Positions 54,113 through 64,000 of a stretch of DNA of 64,000 nt are shown in pieces; position 1 is the stretch's first letter, and every line of letters starts with the position of its first letter. The stretch lies in assembly GCA_950295325.1 (NCBI GenBank), contig OX485808.1:33689180-33753179 (forward strand), read 5' to 3'. The position numbers and the translations under genes were made by a program. The DNA is from Polytrichum commune. Lineage: Eukaryota > Streptophyta > Polytrichopsida > Polytrichales > Polytrichaceae. The notes beneath the pieces were generated by a model that did no database searches, was not told the DNA's origin, and saw only the letters and a list, made by a program, of their open reading frames with translations.

Positions 54113-56055
54113 CTTCTAATGCATCTAAGAGTTTACAATTTGTTATTATGTAGAGGCAAACAATGTGCATAGAAAGAGGACATTGAGAGGAATCCAATGA
54201 CACCATAAACGTTCAAATCAGGAAAGTTTTGGATCTCCAAAAATTAATTTTAGAATTTATTATAAGTAGTTTTTCTTATGCAAGGGGTAACTGTCCATGA
54301 CCCTCAGCTTTACATTTTCTTTCTTAGAATTTACAAAATTTTAATAATAAATTTCTAAAAATTTCTAAAAATTTATGAGAAGGGCAACTTCTAGGGGACT
54401 TGGGACACGGTTTAGCATCTAGGGTTTGAGGGTCGAGAGGGGGCTTGGGCTTGCATTAGTGTTGGTGTTGTTGGTGTTGTACGTGAATTGTGTGTGTGCG
54501 AGGGAAATGGGCAATTGCTTGAGTAATAGATTATGTCCTTGATGAGTCTAGATTATGTAGCAATAGATGAGTCCATGCTTGAAGCATAAACGATAATGAA
54601 AAAATACCTTTTGCCTGAATCAATTCATGAAGAAAACATGAAATCTTTTCAGTTCTCATGATTCATTACCTCTAATCATGATGAAGTTGTTCCCAAGCTT
54701 GTTGTTTCTCTTGTAGAACCTTAGTGTTGATTTCACAAGTGTACCTTCTTATGTTCCTTTGCAACTCATGTTCGTCACTCTTTATCTCTTCATTTAAATG
54801 CCTTGCAAATCCTAGTTAAGCCAACCTTCACAAGTAAACATTATATCATAGTATAGATGATTATGGTGTCTCTAGCTCATCTCTGCTTTTCAAATTGGTA
54901 CAAAGGAGGTTGGATATGATGATCTAATCCCATCGATATGCAATTAAATGTCTAGTCCATTTGATAAATTACATAAATTGTAACTTTGGATTTGCAAATG
55001 TATATCGGTTTGTATTTGCACTCTTGGCCAATGTCATAATAGTTCATTAAATTTTAATGCTTGATAATGTCCAAGTCCGAACTTTATGTGTACTCTACCT
55101 AGCTGAATGATTGTAGGTGTATATCAAACTCCCATAAAACTTAGGTAACAACTTCGAATGGATTGAACATTTCTGAGTTTCAAGTTGTTCTCATGGTAAG
55201 CAATTTCTCATGTATAACTTATTAGAATTAACAAGTGCAACTCTTTTCTTTAAATCTCTCATTATAACTTATAATAAAATTATCATAAATATTTATATTT
55301 TAAATTTCAGCTTCGATTCCTCTTCTTATACAGGTGTTGCCACCCCAGGATACTTGCATTTTCAGCATGAGTCATTAGTTCCAAGTGACATCAACACGTG
55401 AAAATTCTATTATAGCGATTGCTGCGTTTTGTACTTTCTTGTCAGGGCTGCTCGTAAGAATAGCACATGTGCACATGTTTCTGCAATTGGGGAGTTACAT
55501 TTAAAACTTCTGATTGAACGAGGTTTCTTGATAGAATTCGACACTGTATCTGCACGAAACTGAGTTGAAGATGACATCTGAATTAGTTTAAAACTTTTTA
55601 ATATTCATTTTTGTAAGTTATTACCAGGTGTCACCATGCAGACAGCGTGTGTTTTTCTTTTCCGTGACTTCTATAAGAAAATTATTGAAAATTAGTCTCG
55701 AAACTATTTGTAACACAGAAATGTCTCCAAGCCATGCTCAAAAGACATTGAACCCTGCAGACAGCTCCCACCTGGATTCTGATTGATACAGGTTTAAGTC
55801 TCAATCAAAGACATCCGATCCCTTGCATGAAACTGAGACAAAAGTCACGTCTAGCAGACCTTTGTTAGGCTTAGAATCGATGTGTCATCATACCATTCGG
55901 TGTTGCGTTGTTCCGTAACGCCATAAATTATCAGCATAAACTCCAAGCTTGATGCAAACTAATTACACGGCTTCTTGATTCCAACTGTTTACAATCTGGA
56001 ACCTATGCATCGTTCGAACCCATTGAAACATCACAACATTTACCTTTCGTCACGA
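54113..56055. other. Intergenic, no gene seen
   Basis: AT-rich with short ORFs only. Contains the second copy of the 53140-53310 repeat at about 55425-55570. Confidence 0.4.
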
Positions 56056-56410
56056 GTACACTAAAGTATAGTCCTATTAGTGTGGGTAGAAAACCAGTGT
56101 GGAACTAACTTTAATGAGCGTGGGTCACACCGAATTTCCAATCAAGGTGAAACTAACGTGGGTGCAAAGACCCGGGGTCTTTCAGAAGACTTCCCACAAG
56201 CACATTGAGGACAAAAGTAGCATAGCATTAAATAACCAACTACATCAATTTCCTAGAAAAATAATCAATGTGGTCCACACACACTAATTTCCTAATAAGA
56301 ATAAAGCATTGAAAGTTGATGTGGCACACATTAATTCTCATTATGAGAACTATCACAGTGAGCTCTAGAAAAGTACTTTGGCCCAACACTTATACCACTA
56401 TCTAGTGTAG
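56056..56410 (+). mobile_element. Family D/F TIR element, copy F1
   Basis: Left end GTACACTAAAGTATAGTCCT and ATTAGTGTGGGT; right end CTAGTGTAG. Its interior, including GGGTGCAAAGACCCGGGGTC, matches the inverted copy at 59591-59937. Confidence 0.6.
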
Positions 56411-56519
56411 AACTACTGATATTCTGTAAGTTTCGACACTCACAATGACTGAAGTGATGAAGCATACGTTAATTCGCCTGTGGATCGATGCTCTGTAAAA
56501 TTCCCTTGGTGCCTTTTTC

Positions 56520-56705
56520 CAATGAATGGGGAGAACCGACCACTAGTTTCAAAAGAGCCGGTTGAGTTTGAGAAATAGCCAGTTGGAGTTCAAGACTTTA
56601 GGAAAATTACAGATCATTTCAGGAGAATCTGTAGAATATACCTCAAATTCGTAAGAAGAAGTAAGAAGAAGAAACCGATCATGCCCAAAATCTCCCTGGA
56701 CACTG
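56520..56705 (+). mobile_element. Family A element, copy near 56.5 kb
   Basis: Begins CAATGAATGGGGAGAACCG and ends CTCCCTGGACACTG, 186 bp. Flanks CCTTTTTC (56512-56519) and CCTTCATT (56706-56713) agree at 5 of 8 positions, so this insertion is older or the flanks have decayed. Confidence 0.7.
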
Positions 56706-56713
56706 CCTTCATT

Positions 56714-58120
56714 CGCTGACGAGTCACCACCACCACCAGAGTCAGTGTACTGCTTGTTTTTTGGGAGTTTTACAGAGTTTTTTAGGTACAATCTCTAGAG
56801 CCGGGACTAATCAGAGTGATTGAAACTGCTTGTCGCCTTGATGCGGTGTGATATTGTAAGACTTGCATTTGCATGCATGTACACTCGGGTTATGGAACCT
56901 CTGGCAAGCAATCCAATATTTGGCGATTTCTTCGACGTCGTGTACTCGATCGATCGATCGTTCAGTTCCCAGTGTACACATATATAGCTGTTTGTTGATG
57001 GGAGTTGTTCCGCGGTCGTTGTTGCATTGTTGGCGCCACTCCATATGATTGCGATCACTTTTAAGGCAAAGCATTTGATATATCTGGCACTTGTAAACTT
57101 TAATCTATTCACAGTGACAATTGAAGTTGTTTGAGAATATTCCAAATGTGTATTATCTTTCAGGTTCATTTATGAGCTTTACAGTTAAGATCAAGGTGGT
57201 GAAGCGTTTCTCATTCACGCGAGTACTAGTGATCGGCGCCATCTCTCTCTTTCGAAAAGCAAACGAGTCTGAGCATCATTTACATTGTAGCCTATTGAAA
57301 CATGCACATTGTAAAAAAAAACAAATTCGGGTGGAGAAATCTGTTAGTATATGAAGTAATTCGTGAACCTACCTTTAGGGGTGGTTTAGACTACGGTTGA
57401 GAAGTGCACCTTTCGGTCTAGAATTTCAACCCAAGACAAGGTTAGTTGGGGCAACAGCTGATATGGTGGACAAGATGGAAAAACAAATTCAAAAAAATTG
57501 CCTCAAGTTGGAATTCTCCAGAGGCCAAGTTTCTTGTCGGAGGGTTTGAGGCTGCCCAAGAAACTTGACCTCCGGAGAGAAATCCCTAGCAAAAAGTGTT
57601 GTCATGTTAACCAACCATGTCATTTTTTTCATCCATACTTGAAGTTCTCCACCAGAGCAGTCTTTGGCCATAGTGTAAACCCCAACCACTAAAGAACTCA
57701 TTTCATTGCCAGTCATATTGCTCCATTCCCCTCGAGTTCTTGACTAGTGCACTTCTTCACCGTAGTCTAAACGAGCCCCGTAGTCCCAAATTATGGTTTT
57801 AGGTTTAGATTCAAAAGCTCTCGATTGGCAAGCGGTCCTTTCAAGTAAACAAGCTTGACATGATACGAAAGGACCTCCCACAAGGACCACCCCAAAGAAT
57901 GACTCATCATGGGCCACCGCAAAAAGGTTTCGGGTTTCCGCACATTTGGTGTGCCCAATGCATGCCTCATGATTGAGCCAATGGTGAATTCAATTCCACC
58001 TCGGATCGCACCCTTTTTTCCCAGCTGTGAAGGCAAGGACGCATAGTTCTTTGAATGGTTAGTAGTGTGGATCACATTCATGTATATATGTAAGACCTGC
58101 ACCGGGGCGTCAATACCATT
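56714..58120. other. No gene recognised
   Basis: Contains a GATC repeat at 56947-56962. The minus-strand ORF at 57791-58282 partly lies in the family B repeat and has no recognisable domain. Confidence 0.4.
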
Positions 58121-58124
58121 GACG

Positions 58125-58395
58125 GCGAAGACGTATGTGGGTGCCATTCGGTTCCGCTTTTGCATGTTCTCCAACGAACCTTGTGTTGCATTAGCAAATG
58201 GACGATGAAGCATCATCAAAAGTTGGGCCTCCCCTAGTTTAGTTATGGTTATTGGAAATGTTTGTTTGTTAACTAAACGCATATGTCCACCTGATTGTGT
58301 TTATTATTGAGTGTGGAGTAGTTAATGAACATCATTGAAGATCTCTTGTAAAACGTGTGTCTTGATGGTGTTTGTGCTTTGATCCTCACCGAACT
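58125..58395 (+). repeat. Family B repeat, copy 3
   Basis: Matches the other family B copies from GTATGTGGGTGCC through TTCTCCAAC, TTGTGTTGCATTAGCAAA, TAGTTTAGTTATGG and CTCTTGTAAAACGTGTGTC. It shows an uninterrupted TGTGGGTG target (58136-58143). Confidence 0.7.
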
Positions 58396-59590
58396 ACACC
58401 TATAGGTGTCAAGAATAGTCACCAGAAACACATGTATACCTTACAAGACTAGATTGGTTTGGTTTCCTAACATCTAGAGAGGGGGGGGATATTCAAAACA
58501 TGTCCGGTTGTAGGTTAGTTGTTGATCTATCCCAACTTAGGTTCATGGACTAATCCGGAATCTTTGACCTTAATTTAGGGGTTGTTTTGACTTAAAGTAG
58601 TGCTCCCTCGGGTATATATTAGTAATCAACGTTTTCACCCTCCCCTTCCCTCGGTTTGCCCTCCCCCTCAGTAGATGTTGTGAAAATTCACCCTGGTTAT
58701 CATAATGTGGACTAAGAATTCATAGAAACTATCTAAGCAGGTCCAATAAAAACATTATCTCCTACAGGTTTATGGCTAGTTCATCTCAACTGAGTCTTAC
58801 AAGACAAATTTGGAGCTTTTGATGTTGAAGCCAATTCTAAATCCGTTAAATATTTTGAATTATAAGGGTTCTCGATGTTTTCACCTTCACTTTCCGAGGC
58901 TACTATGAATCCTTGGTAGTCTAATTCAACACTTTGATTTCCGAAGCATAGCTTTGCCTTTGAATTATGTAGCGTTCTAAGCAATGAGATAACGACATCA
59001 TATGGTATATTTCTTCTAACTTTTAGTTCATGTTTGTCGAACTAAATTGGCAACTAGATTATTTTTGTGTTTGTGGGTATTCTTTGAAGTCAGTCTCAAG
59101 ATGCTACATGTCCACTGACAAATTGTTATTCTTCTAGTTGGGTTCTTTTAAGTTCTATAGTTATTCAAATTGTATTAATATTTGTTTCAATAATGGGTGG
59201 TATCGTGGAAATTATGGCCTTCAATTTGAAAAGTCACATACATTTGTTGAAACTCATACTCAAGTAATATTGGACAAAGGCCTTGTTTAGAAATACGGTA
59301 TGCTTGAGTTGCATGGCATGCCAATAGAGTTGCGCATGTGGTTATGATAAGATAACACTTGAAAGAATGTTATGATTATATCATCACCATGTTCAATTTG
59401 ATCACGTAGATCAAACATCATAAATAAATATAATATATTTCAAAAATCAATTCATTCATTCATACTTAGCATATACATAACTTTCCTCTATTATTCATAA
59501 AATTTAGACAAATTGAAAGTATTCTGACAATTTATCAAAAGTCTTGAACTTGAACCGGTCATTTCTTAAATCCAACCGGCACTTTTATAA
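58396..59590. other. Intergenic; fragment of family A at its right end
   Basis: No gene. 59540-59590 contains AAGTCTTGAACTTGAACCGG and ATTTCTTAAATCCAACCGGC, a minus-orientation family A fragment cut off where the next element (59591) begins. Confidence 0.5.
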
Positions 59591-59937
59591 CTACACTAAA
59601 TAATCCGATTATTGTGGGCCACAATAATTTCCTAGAACCCATACTTATTCTCATAATGAGAATCAATGTGGACCATGTTAATTTTGACCCACACAAAAGT
59701 TCTAGTAAAAAATTAGCATGGACTACATTATTTATTTTTCCTTTAAAAAAATGTGGGTAATTATATTATTATGCGCTACTTTTATCATGTAACTAATACC
59801 CAATGTGATGGTCAGAAGCCTTCATTAAGACTTAGGAGAAGATCCAGGGTCTTGGACCCAAGTTAATTCCACATTGACTAAAAAACTAGTGTGACCAACG
59901 CTAATCATTTGCACACTAGTAGGACTATTTAGTGTAG
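59591..59937 (-). mobile_element. Family D/F TIR element, copy F2
   Basis: Begins CTACACTAAATAATCCGATT and ends with the inverse ACTAGTAGGACTATTTAGTG-TAG. 347 bp, no ORF. Inverted relative to 56056-56410. Confidence 0.7.
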
Positions 59938-60290
59938 CGATCAACTCTCCCCGTTCATATATAGGCAAATTATTATTTGAAGAATGCATGGCCCTAACTC
60001 TTTCTAGATCTTGAATGTAGACAAAACCGATAATGTATTAAAACAACCAAGAAAACAAAGTCTACCATAAAAGGCACGGTATCACCAAATAGTGTGGAAT
60101 TGATTGAATGTGAGTATGTATCATTCATTCTGGCTTCTTACTTTTTGATACAGCAAGTGGTCTAATTTCCAATTGACTGAAACACGTCCAAATCCTCTTT
60201 TGAGGAGCCGTGTATTGCCAAAAGGACATTGTACAATTACATGCAATATTTGTTCCTCCAATGAGCTACTAAGTAGTCACTTTTAATGTA
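59938..60290. other. Intergenic, no gene seen
   Basis: AT-rich, no recognised repeat. Confidence 0.4.
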
Positions 60291-60656
60291 AGGTAGACGT
60301 GCCTAAATTTTGAACACAACAATAATCTACATTTGAGTGGTAGGTGTTTATGTGTGGATCCAAGAACTAGCATCGAAAGGTCATGTGTTTCAAAGAGATT
60401 GGATCGCATGCTCAAAACATGCTAACCATTCTAGGTTAGTAGTCTACATGATGGGGAGGTCTATATGATCACTTTATGAAACCAAGAATCTTCACTTTGA
60501 TACTGCATAAGATATTCATATGAGTTCCAAAAAATTATGAGGCCAATGACTGCAAGCGCAACTTGGATCTGCTAATCATCTTGCCATAATTATGTGTTTC
60601 ATATCCTACAGGAAGCGGGTGCACAGAGGAAAGCATCCATCTAAGGCACGTCTACC
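60291..60656. mobile_element. Family C TIR element, copy 3
   Basis: Begins AGGTAGACGTGCCTAA and ends TAAGGCACGTCTACC, inverted repeats of about 15 bp. The interior matches 37381-37751: TTTGAGTGG, TTCACTTTGATA, AAGATATTCATA, GTGTTTCATATCCTACA. Confidence 0.75.
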
Positions 60657-61412
60657 ATATGTGGGCCTTATGTGGTCACTCTTCTTGATTGAATTAATTG
60701 AGACTGAACTATGTACTCATAATATATGAACCTTTCTTGGTTCAATAGTCATCACAGCTGCAAGAATCTATATGCTTTTTGAAAGAAGAACAAGAACAAG
60801 AACAAGAACATCTCCACTTAGAACTCTTACATTATTTACATCTCCGCTACAATTCTCAAACTTTGAAACGGCAATGATTCTTTGACAAATAGTGTTAAGC
60901 AATCACTTTTGGCTCTCTCTCAAAGCCAATGACATGAGATTCTTTGAGTTAACTCTAAAACAAATATCATTAGAATTCATTTTGAAATATGTAACTCCAC
61001 TTAATATGATATTTGGTGTCACTTGCTATTTGGAATTATGCAATGCTATAATTGTTTCTTCTATATTTCATTTTTTTAACAAAAAAAAGGTTGAATTGGT
61101 TATTTGGACATTATAAAACATTAGCATCATTACTTGGTAAAAACTTACGTTCATAATAAAAATATATAGAGATGTGTAATTCCGAATATCAAGGGACACT
61201 AAATATCATATTTAGTGTACTACCCACTTCAAAAATTCAAAATAAATAAGTGTCAAGAATTGGGTCACGTACGGATACAGAAACCTCTAGCATATTAAAG
61301 TTATCAACTAATCCTTCCAATCAAATTCTGTATTATACCATGATACAAGACAAATGTAAACAAGTATCCATCTTTTTGTTGCAATTGTGCATTAATAGTC
61401 CACCCAAACTAA
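60657..61412. other. Intergenic, no gene seen
   Basis: An AACAAG repeat at 60788-60810; otherwise AT-rich sequence with short meaningless ORFs. Confidence 0.4.
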
Positions 61413-62147
61413 GTACACTAAGGGCCACTTCACACACGAGCCAAGAACCATGACCATGAAAATTGTGAGAGCCCAAAAGTAACTGGCCAAAGGCCGTCTT
61501 AAGACACCTCCAAAATCATGTAGTGTGGTCACAGAACCTCAAGTGTAGTGTGAAGCCACATGTGACCGGGCCCTCAACCAAATGTTATTTCAATGAAATT
61601 CTATTCATGCGGGTCCTCACACATGATAAAATAGAATAAACCAACGGTTGTGAGCGTTCGGAGTGCCATGGTCTCCCGGTTTTGTGTTAAACCTACCTCC
61701 ACGAGGTGGTTTTTGAAAATAGTCCAAGTGACCATGAAACATAATCCATTTGATGCCACGTAAGATGGAATCCACATAAACTTTATATCCATCTTGCATT
61801 CACATACTCCGTTGGTCCCTCAAGCATAGTGTGAAGCGAACTTGGACCAGCTTTGCCTTTCCCACCAACGAGAGTGCTTGAAGTGTAATGGTCACATGCT
61901 CTCAGTCTCATGTATGAAGTGGCCCTAAATTGTCCTATTAGTGTGGGTCACCATTCAGAATAACATGTCACTAAACCTTTTTACTAACGTTATCACTTTA
62001 TCCCAATTAAGTTATACCATAATCTTCGGTGTGCATACTAACTAATTATGTCATTCAGGTGTAAAAAATGATATAGTCTCGGTAAAATGTTATAACAATG
62101 CGTAACTCCAAATGGTAACCCGCATTAATAGGACGATTTTAGTGTAG
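61413..62147. mobile_element. Family D element (copy 2) split by a family E element
   Basis: If 61421-61926 is removed, GTACACTA joins AATTGTCCTATTAGTGTGGG, rebuilding the family D left end. The right end is GGTAACCCGCATTAATAGGA ... TTTTAGTGTAG. The interior matches 35998-36215. Confidence 0.75.
61421..61926. mobile_element. Family E TIR element, copy 2
   Basis: 506 bp, begins AGGGCCACTTCACACACGAG and ends ATGAAGTGGCCCT. It is the reverse-oriented relative of 13868-14368, sharing for example CGGTTGTGAGCGTTCGGAGT in inverse. Left flank TA and the rebuilt host site fit a TA target duplication with one terminal base lost. Confidence 0.8.
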
Positions 62148-63170
62148 CCCCACTATGACAAGCGGTACCACCACCGGAAGGCGTTAAAGTATGATTTGTA
62201 GGAAATCTTGATGGTTAGTACACCCGATGAGCAAGCTACGAGTGGAAGGCAACCCACACGGCTTGTAAGTATGAATCCAATCCACCTCTCCGGACACCTC
62301 GAAGATTTCATCATGGGTGGTCGGAGAGGGTCGTTTTCCTCACCACAAATGCGTGGAGTTTAATACGGAATATCGGGTGACTCGCCGGTGGCCGGAGGCG
62401 TACCCCTCTACGTGGCGGAGGCCGTCGAGGCGCAAGGGGTCACCTCCTCCATGTACATTTGCTACACACAATAGGCTAGTCGTCGCTCAACATGAAAGTA
62501 CTTTTGCAAACGATCTTCAAAATTGTGTGTTTCGTGTCAAAACTATCTTGCTTGGAATCTACGAAAATGTCGTGTATGTGCAATTCGGTGGTCACTTCCT
62601 CCATGTAAGGTAGAAATACCATAACCCGTGAAAATAAGGTGATTTTATCGCATTGAAGATTTGCTTTGACAATCATGAGATAATTTTCCAAGATAGACGA
62701 GAAGGATTCATGAAGAATGCAAGTTGTTTCATATTTTTCTGCCCTATGCAAAAAATGCTACAATTTTTCAAAGTGGAAAGTTGTCCAACCCCTTACTTGT
62801 TCACTAGATTCTCCCTACACTGAACACGGTAATCCGCATTTCTGTATAGAACATCGCCTAAATCGGTTACCTCATGAGTACATTGACACTTGACTCCCAT
62901 TGGCTACACTAAGTGCACATGCATTGAAGTTGCCGCCGAGCCATGATCGGTTTTAGAAATGGCACTTCACCATTATGACGGCGGTCTAGTGCACTGCTAG
63001 AGGGTGATTAACGGCTTATGATATTTCTACCTTACATTTGTTACATACAATAGGCTAGTTGCTCAACATGAAAGTACTTTTGCAAATGATCTTCAAAATT
63101 GTATGTCTCATGTCAAAAATGTCTTGCTTGGAATCTACGAAATTCTCGTGTATGTGTGCGCGCAAGCGAT
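62148..63170 (+). repeat. Duplicated segment pair, GC-richer insert between
   Basis: 62456-62585 and 63034-63162 are near-identical in long stretches: ATAGGCTAGT, GCTCAACATGAAAGTACTTT, TGCAAA.GATCTTCAAAATTG and CTTGCTTGGAATCTACGAAA. A GC-rich patch at 62330-62450 gives a 98-codon ORF (62317-62613) of Arg/Pro-rich, unrecognised content. Confidence 0.65.
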
Positions 63171-64000
63171 ATGGTGCATTTACGAATATGTTTGGTGAGA
63201 GTGAAACAACACTATGAACTTTGATGGTACATTCATGTGCATGTATTGGTGACTTAGATCACTTCACACGAAGCCAAAAATCTAGACAAACAAGAGGGAT
63301 CGAGCTTACATAGAATCTAGAACGTGTTGATGTATTAACTCTTGAAGGGGCTAAGGTGTTTTTGGAGAAGTGAGATGGTTCAATATGAAAGGCTTAACAA
63401 ATCTTGATGTCATCTCTTGAAGAACATTCATGAGATAGGTGCACAAATCACATTTGAAAAGCTCATTTTGGACTCCTTGGGCCTTTAAATGTTCAATATA
63501 TGATGTCAAAAGCTGATTACAGGGAGGTCACTATCGAAATTTTATTAAACCACATGAGAAACTATATAAGATGTTTTTAATCCAAGAGAGAGAAAAAATC
63601 TATACAAATTTTGGAATTACTATAGTTTGGATGAAACGACCCACACAATGTTATATCTAGAATAGCGTACGTGAAAACTATAGGTAGTATTTGGTATTTA
63701 TTAATAAAGTAATGTTTGTTATCTTTGGAGGAACAAAGAATTTATGTGAAGCTCAAGAATGTCTTTGGATTGGATGAGACATTGCCGCAACTAACTACAA
63801 GTCATCAAAATTTAGATGTTGGCAACCTTTAAGGTGGTCACTGAGAGTTTAAAGATAGTGTTTGAAATTTCAAGACAGTGTCGCAACTAGGTAACATTCA
63901 GTTTTATTTGCATGCATCATTAATGTATTGCTATCATTTTGTTATGAAATTAACTTTAATTTGTGTCAGAATTCTAGTATTTTAATGATTGGTATAATTT
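63171..64000. other. Intergenic to the window edge, no gene seen
   Basis: AT-rich, no recognisable ORF, repeat or RNA gene. Confidence 0.4.

Noticed and set aside
57791..58282. 163-codon minus-strand ORF
   Set aside because: No domain, and its 5' part lies in dispersed repeat B; other B copies do not keep the frame.
62317..62613. 98-codon ORF as a gene
   Set aside because: Overlaps a duplicated segment whose other copy has no matching ORF; content unrecognised.

Overview
This window looks like nuclear DNA of a land plant. It is AT-rich, intron-rich and crowded with transposable elements. Plant-type families include an NRT1/PTR (NPF) transporter, a dienelactone hydrolase-like protein, a Mutator-like transposase with a SWIM-type tail, Ty1/copia elements, and Stowaway- and Harbinger-like MITEs. 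The transposase and LINE-ORF1 relics remind me of non-seed plants (bryophyte, lycophyte or fern), but that is an impression and the species is not identified.

Three host genes can be modelled with confidence, all on the minus strand. (1) 13249-15885: a two-exon gene for a 530-residue multi-pass membrane protein with a Cys-rich ectodomain, which I cannot assign to a family. (2) 24140-26816: a seven-exon dienelactone hydrolase family gene (234 aa) with a 22-nt microexon and an intact Cys-Asp-His triad. (3) 42918-50878: a six-exon NPF/peptide transporter gene (636 aa). They do not form a pathway with one another. Between them lie relics and intergenic DNA: a Mutator-like pseudogene (3.9-7.0 kb), a 3'-truncated copia element (7.3-11.5 kb), a second copia relic (12.0-13.1 kb), a LINE-ORF1-like relic (19.1-22 kb), a triplicated block with a conserved 23-26 codon micro-ORF (27.6-28.8 kb), and many small inverted-repeat elements and tandem arrays from 29 kb to 64 kb.

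The most striking result is in the NPF gene. Its third intron (46252-46497) is exactly one copy of a ~200-240 bp dispersed element plus one copy of an 8-bp target-site duplication, ACCTGCGC. The two duplicates supply the AG|GT at both splice sites. The same element (family A below) occurs at least five more times. Several copies have recognisable 8-bp duplications, and two of those have matching empty sites elsewhere in the window. This is the structure expected of an introner, an intron created by insertion of a hAT-like DNA transposon. The first intron of the same gene holds a ~1.4-kb tandem array whose units are made of the end of exon 1, the beginning of exon 2 and adjoining intron, so it contains many decoy splice sites.

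Repeat families are given provisional letters: A (hAT-like, 8-bp TSD), B (host repeat carrying a family A insertion), C (TIR GGTAGACGTGCC), D/F (TIR CTACACTAAA), E (TIR AGGGCCACTTCACACACGAG), G (TIR GGAATTATCGTATAC). All exon limits come from reading splice signals, frame and family similarity by eye; no alignment or search was run.
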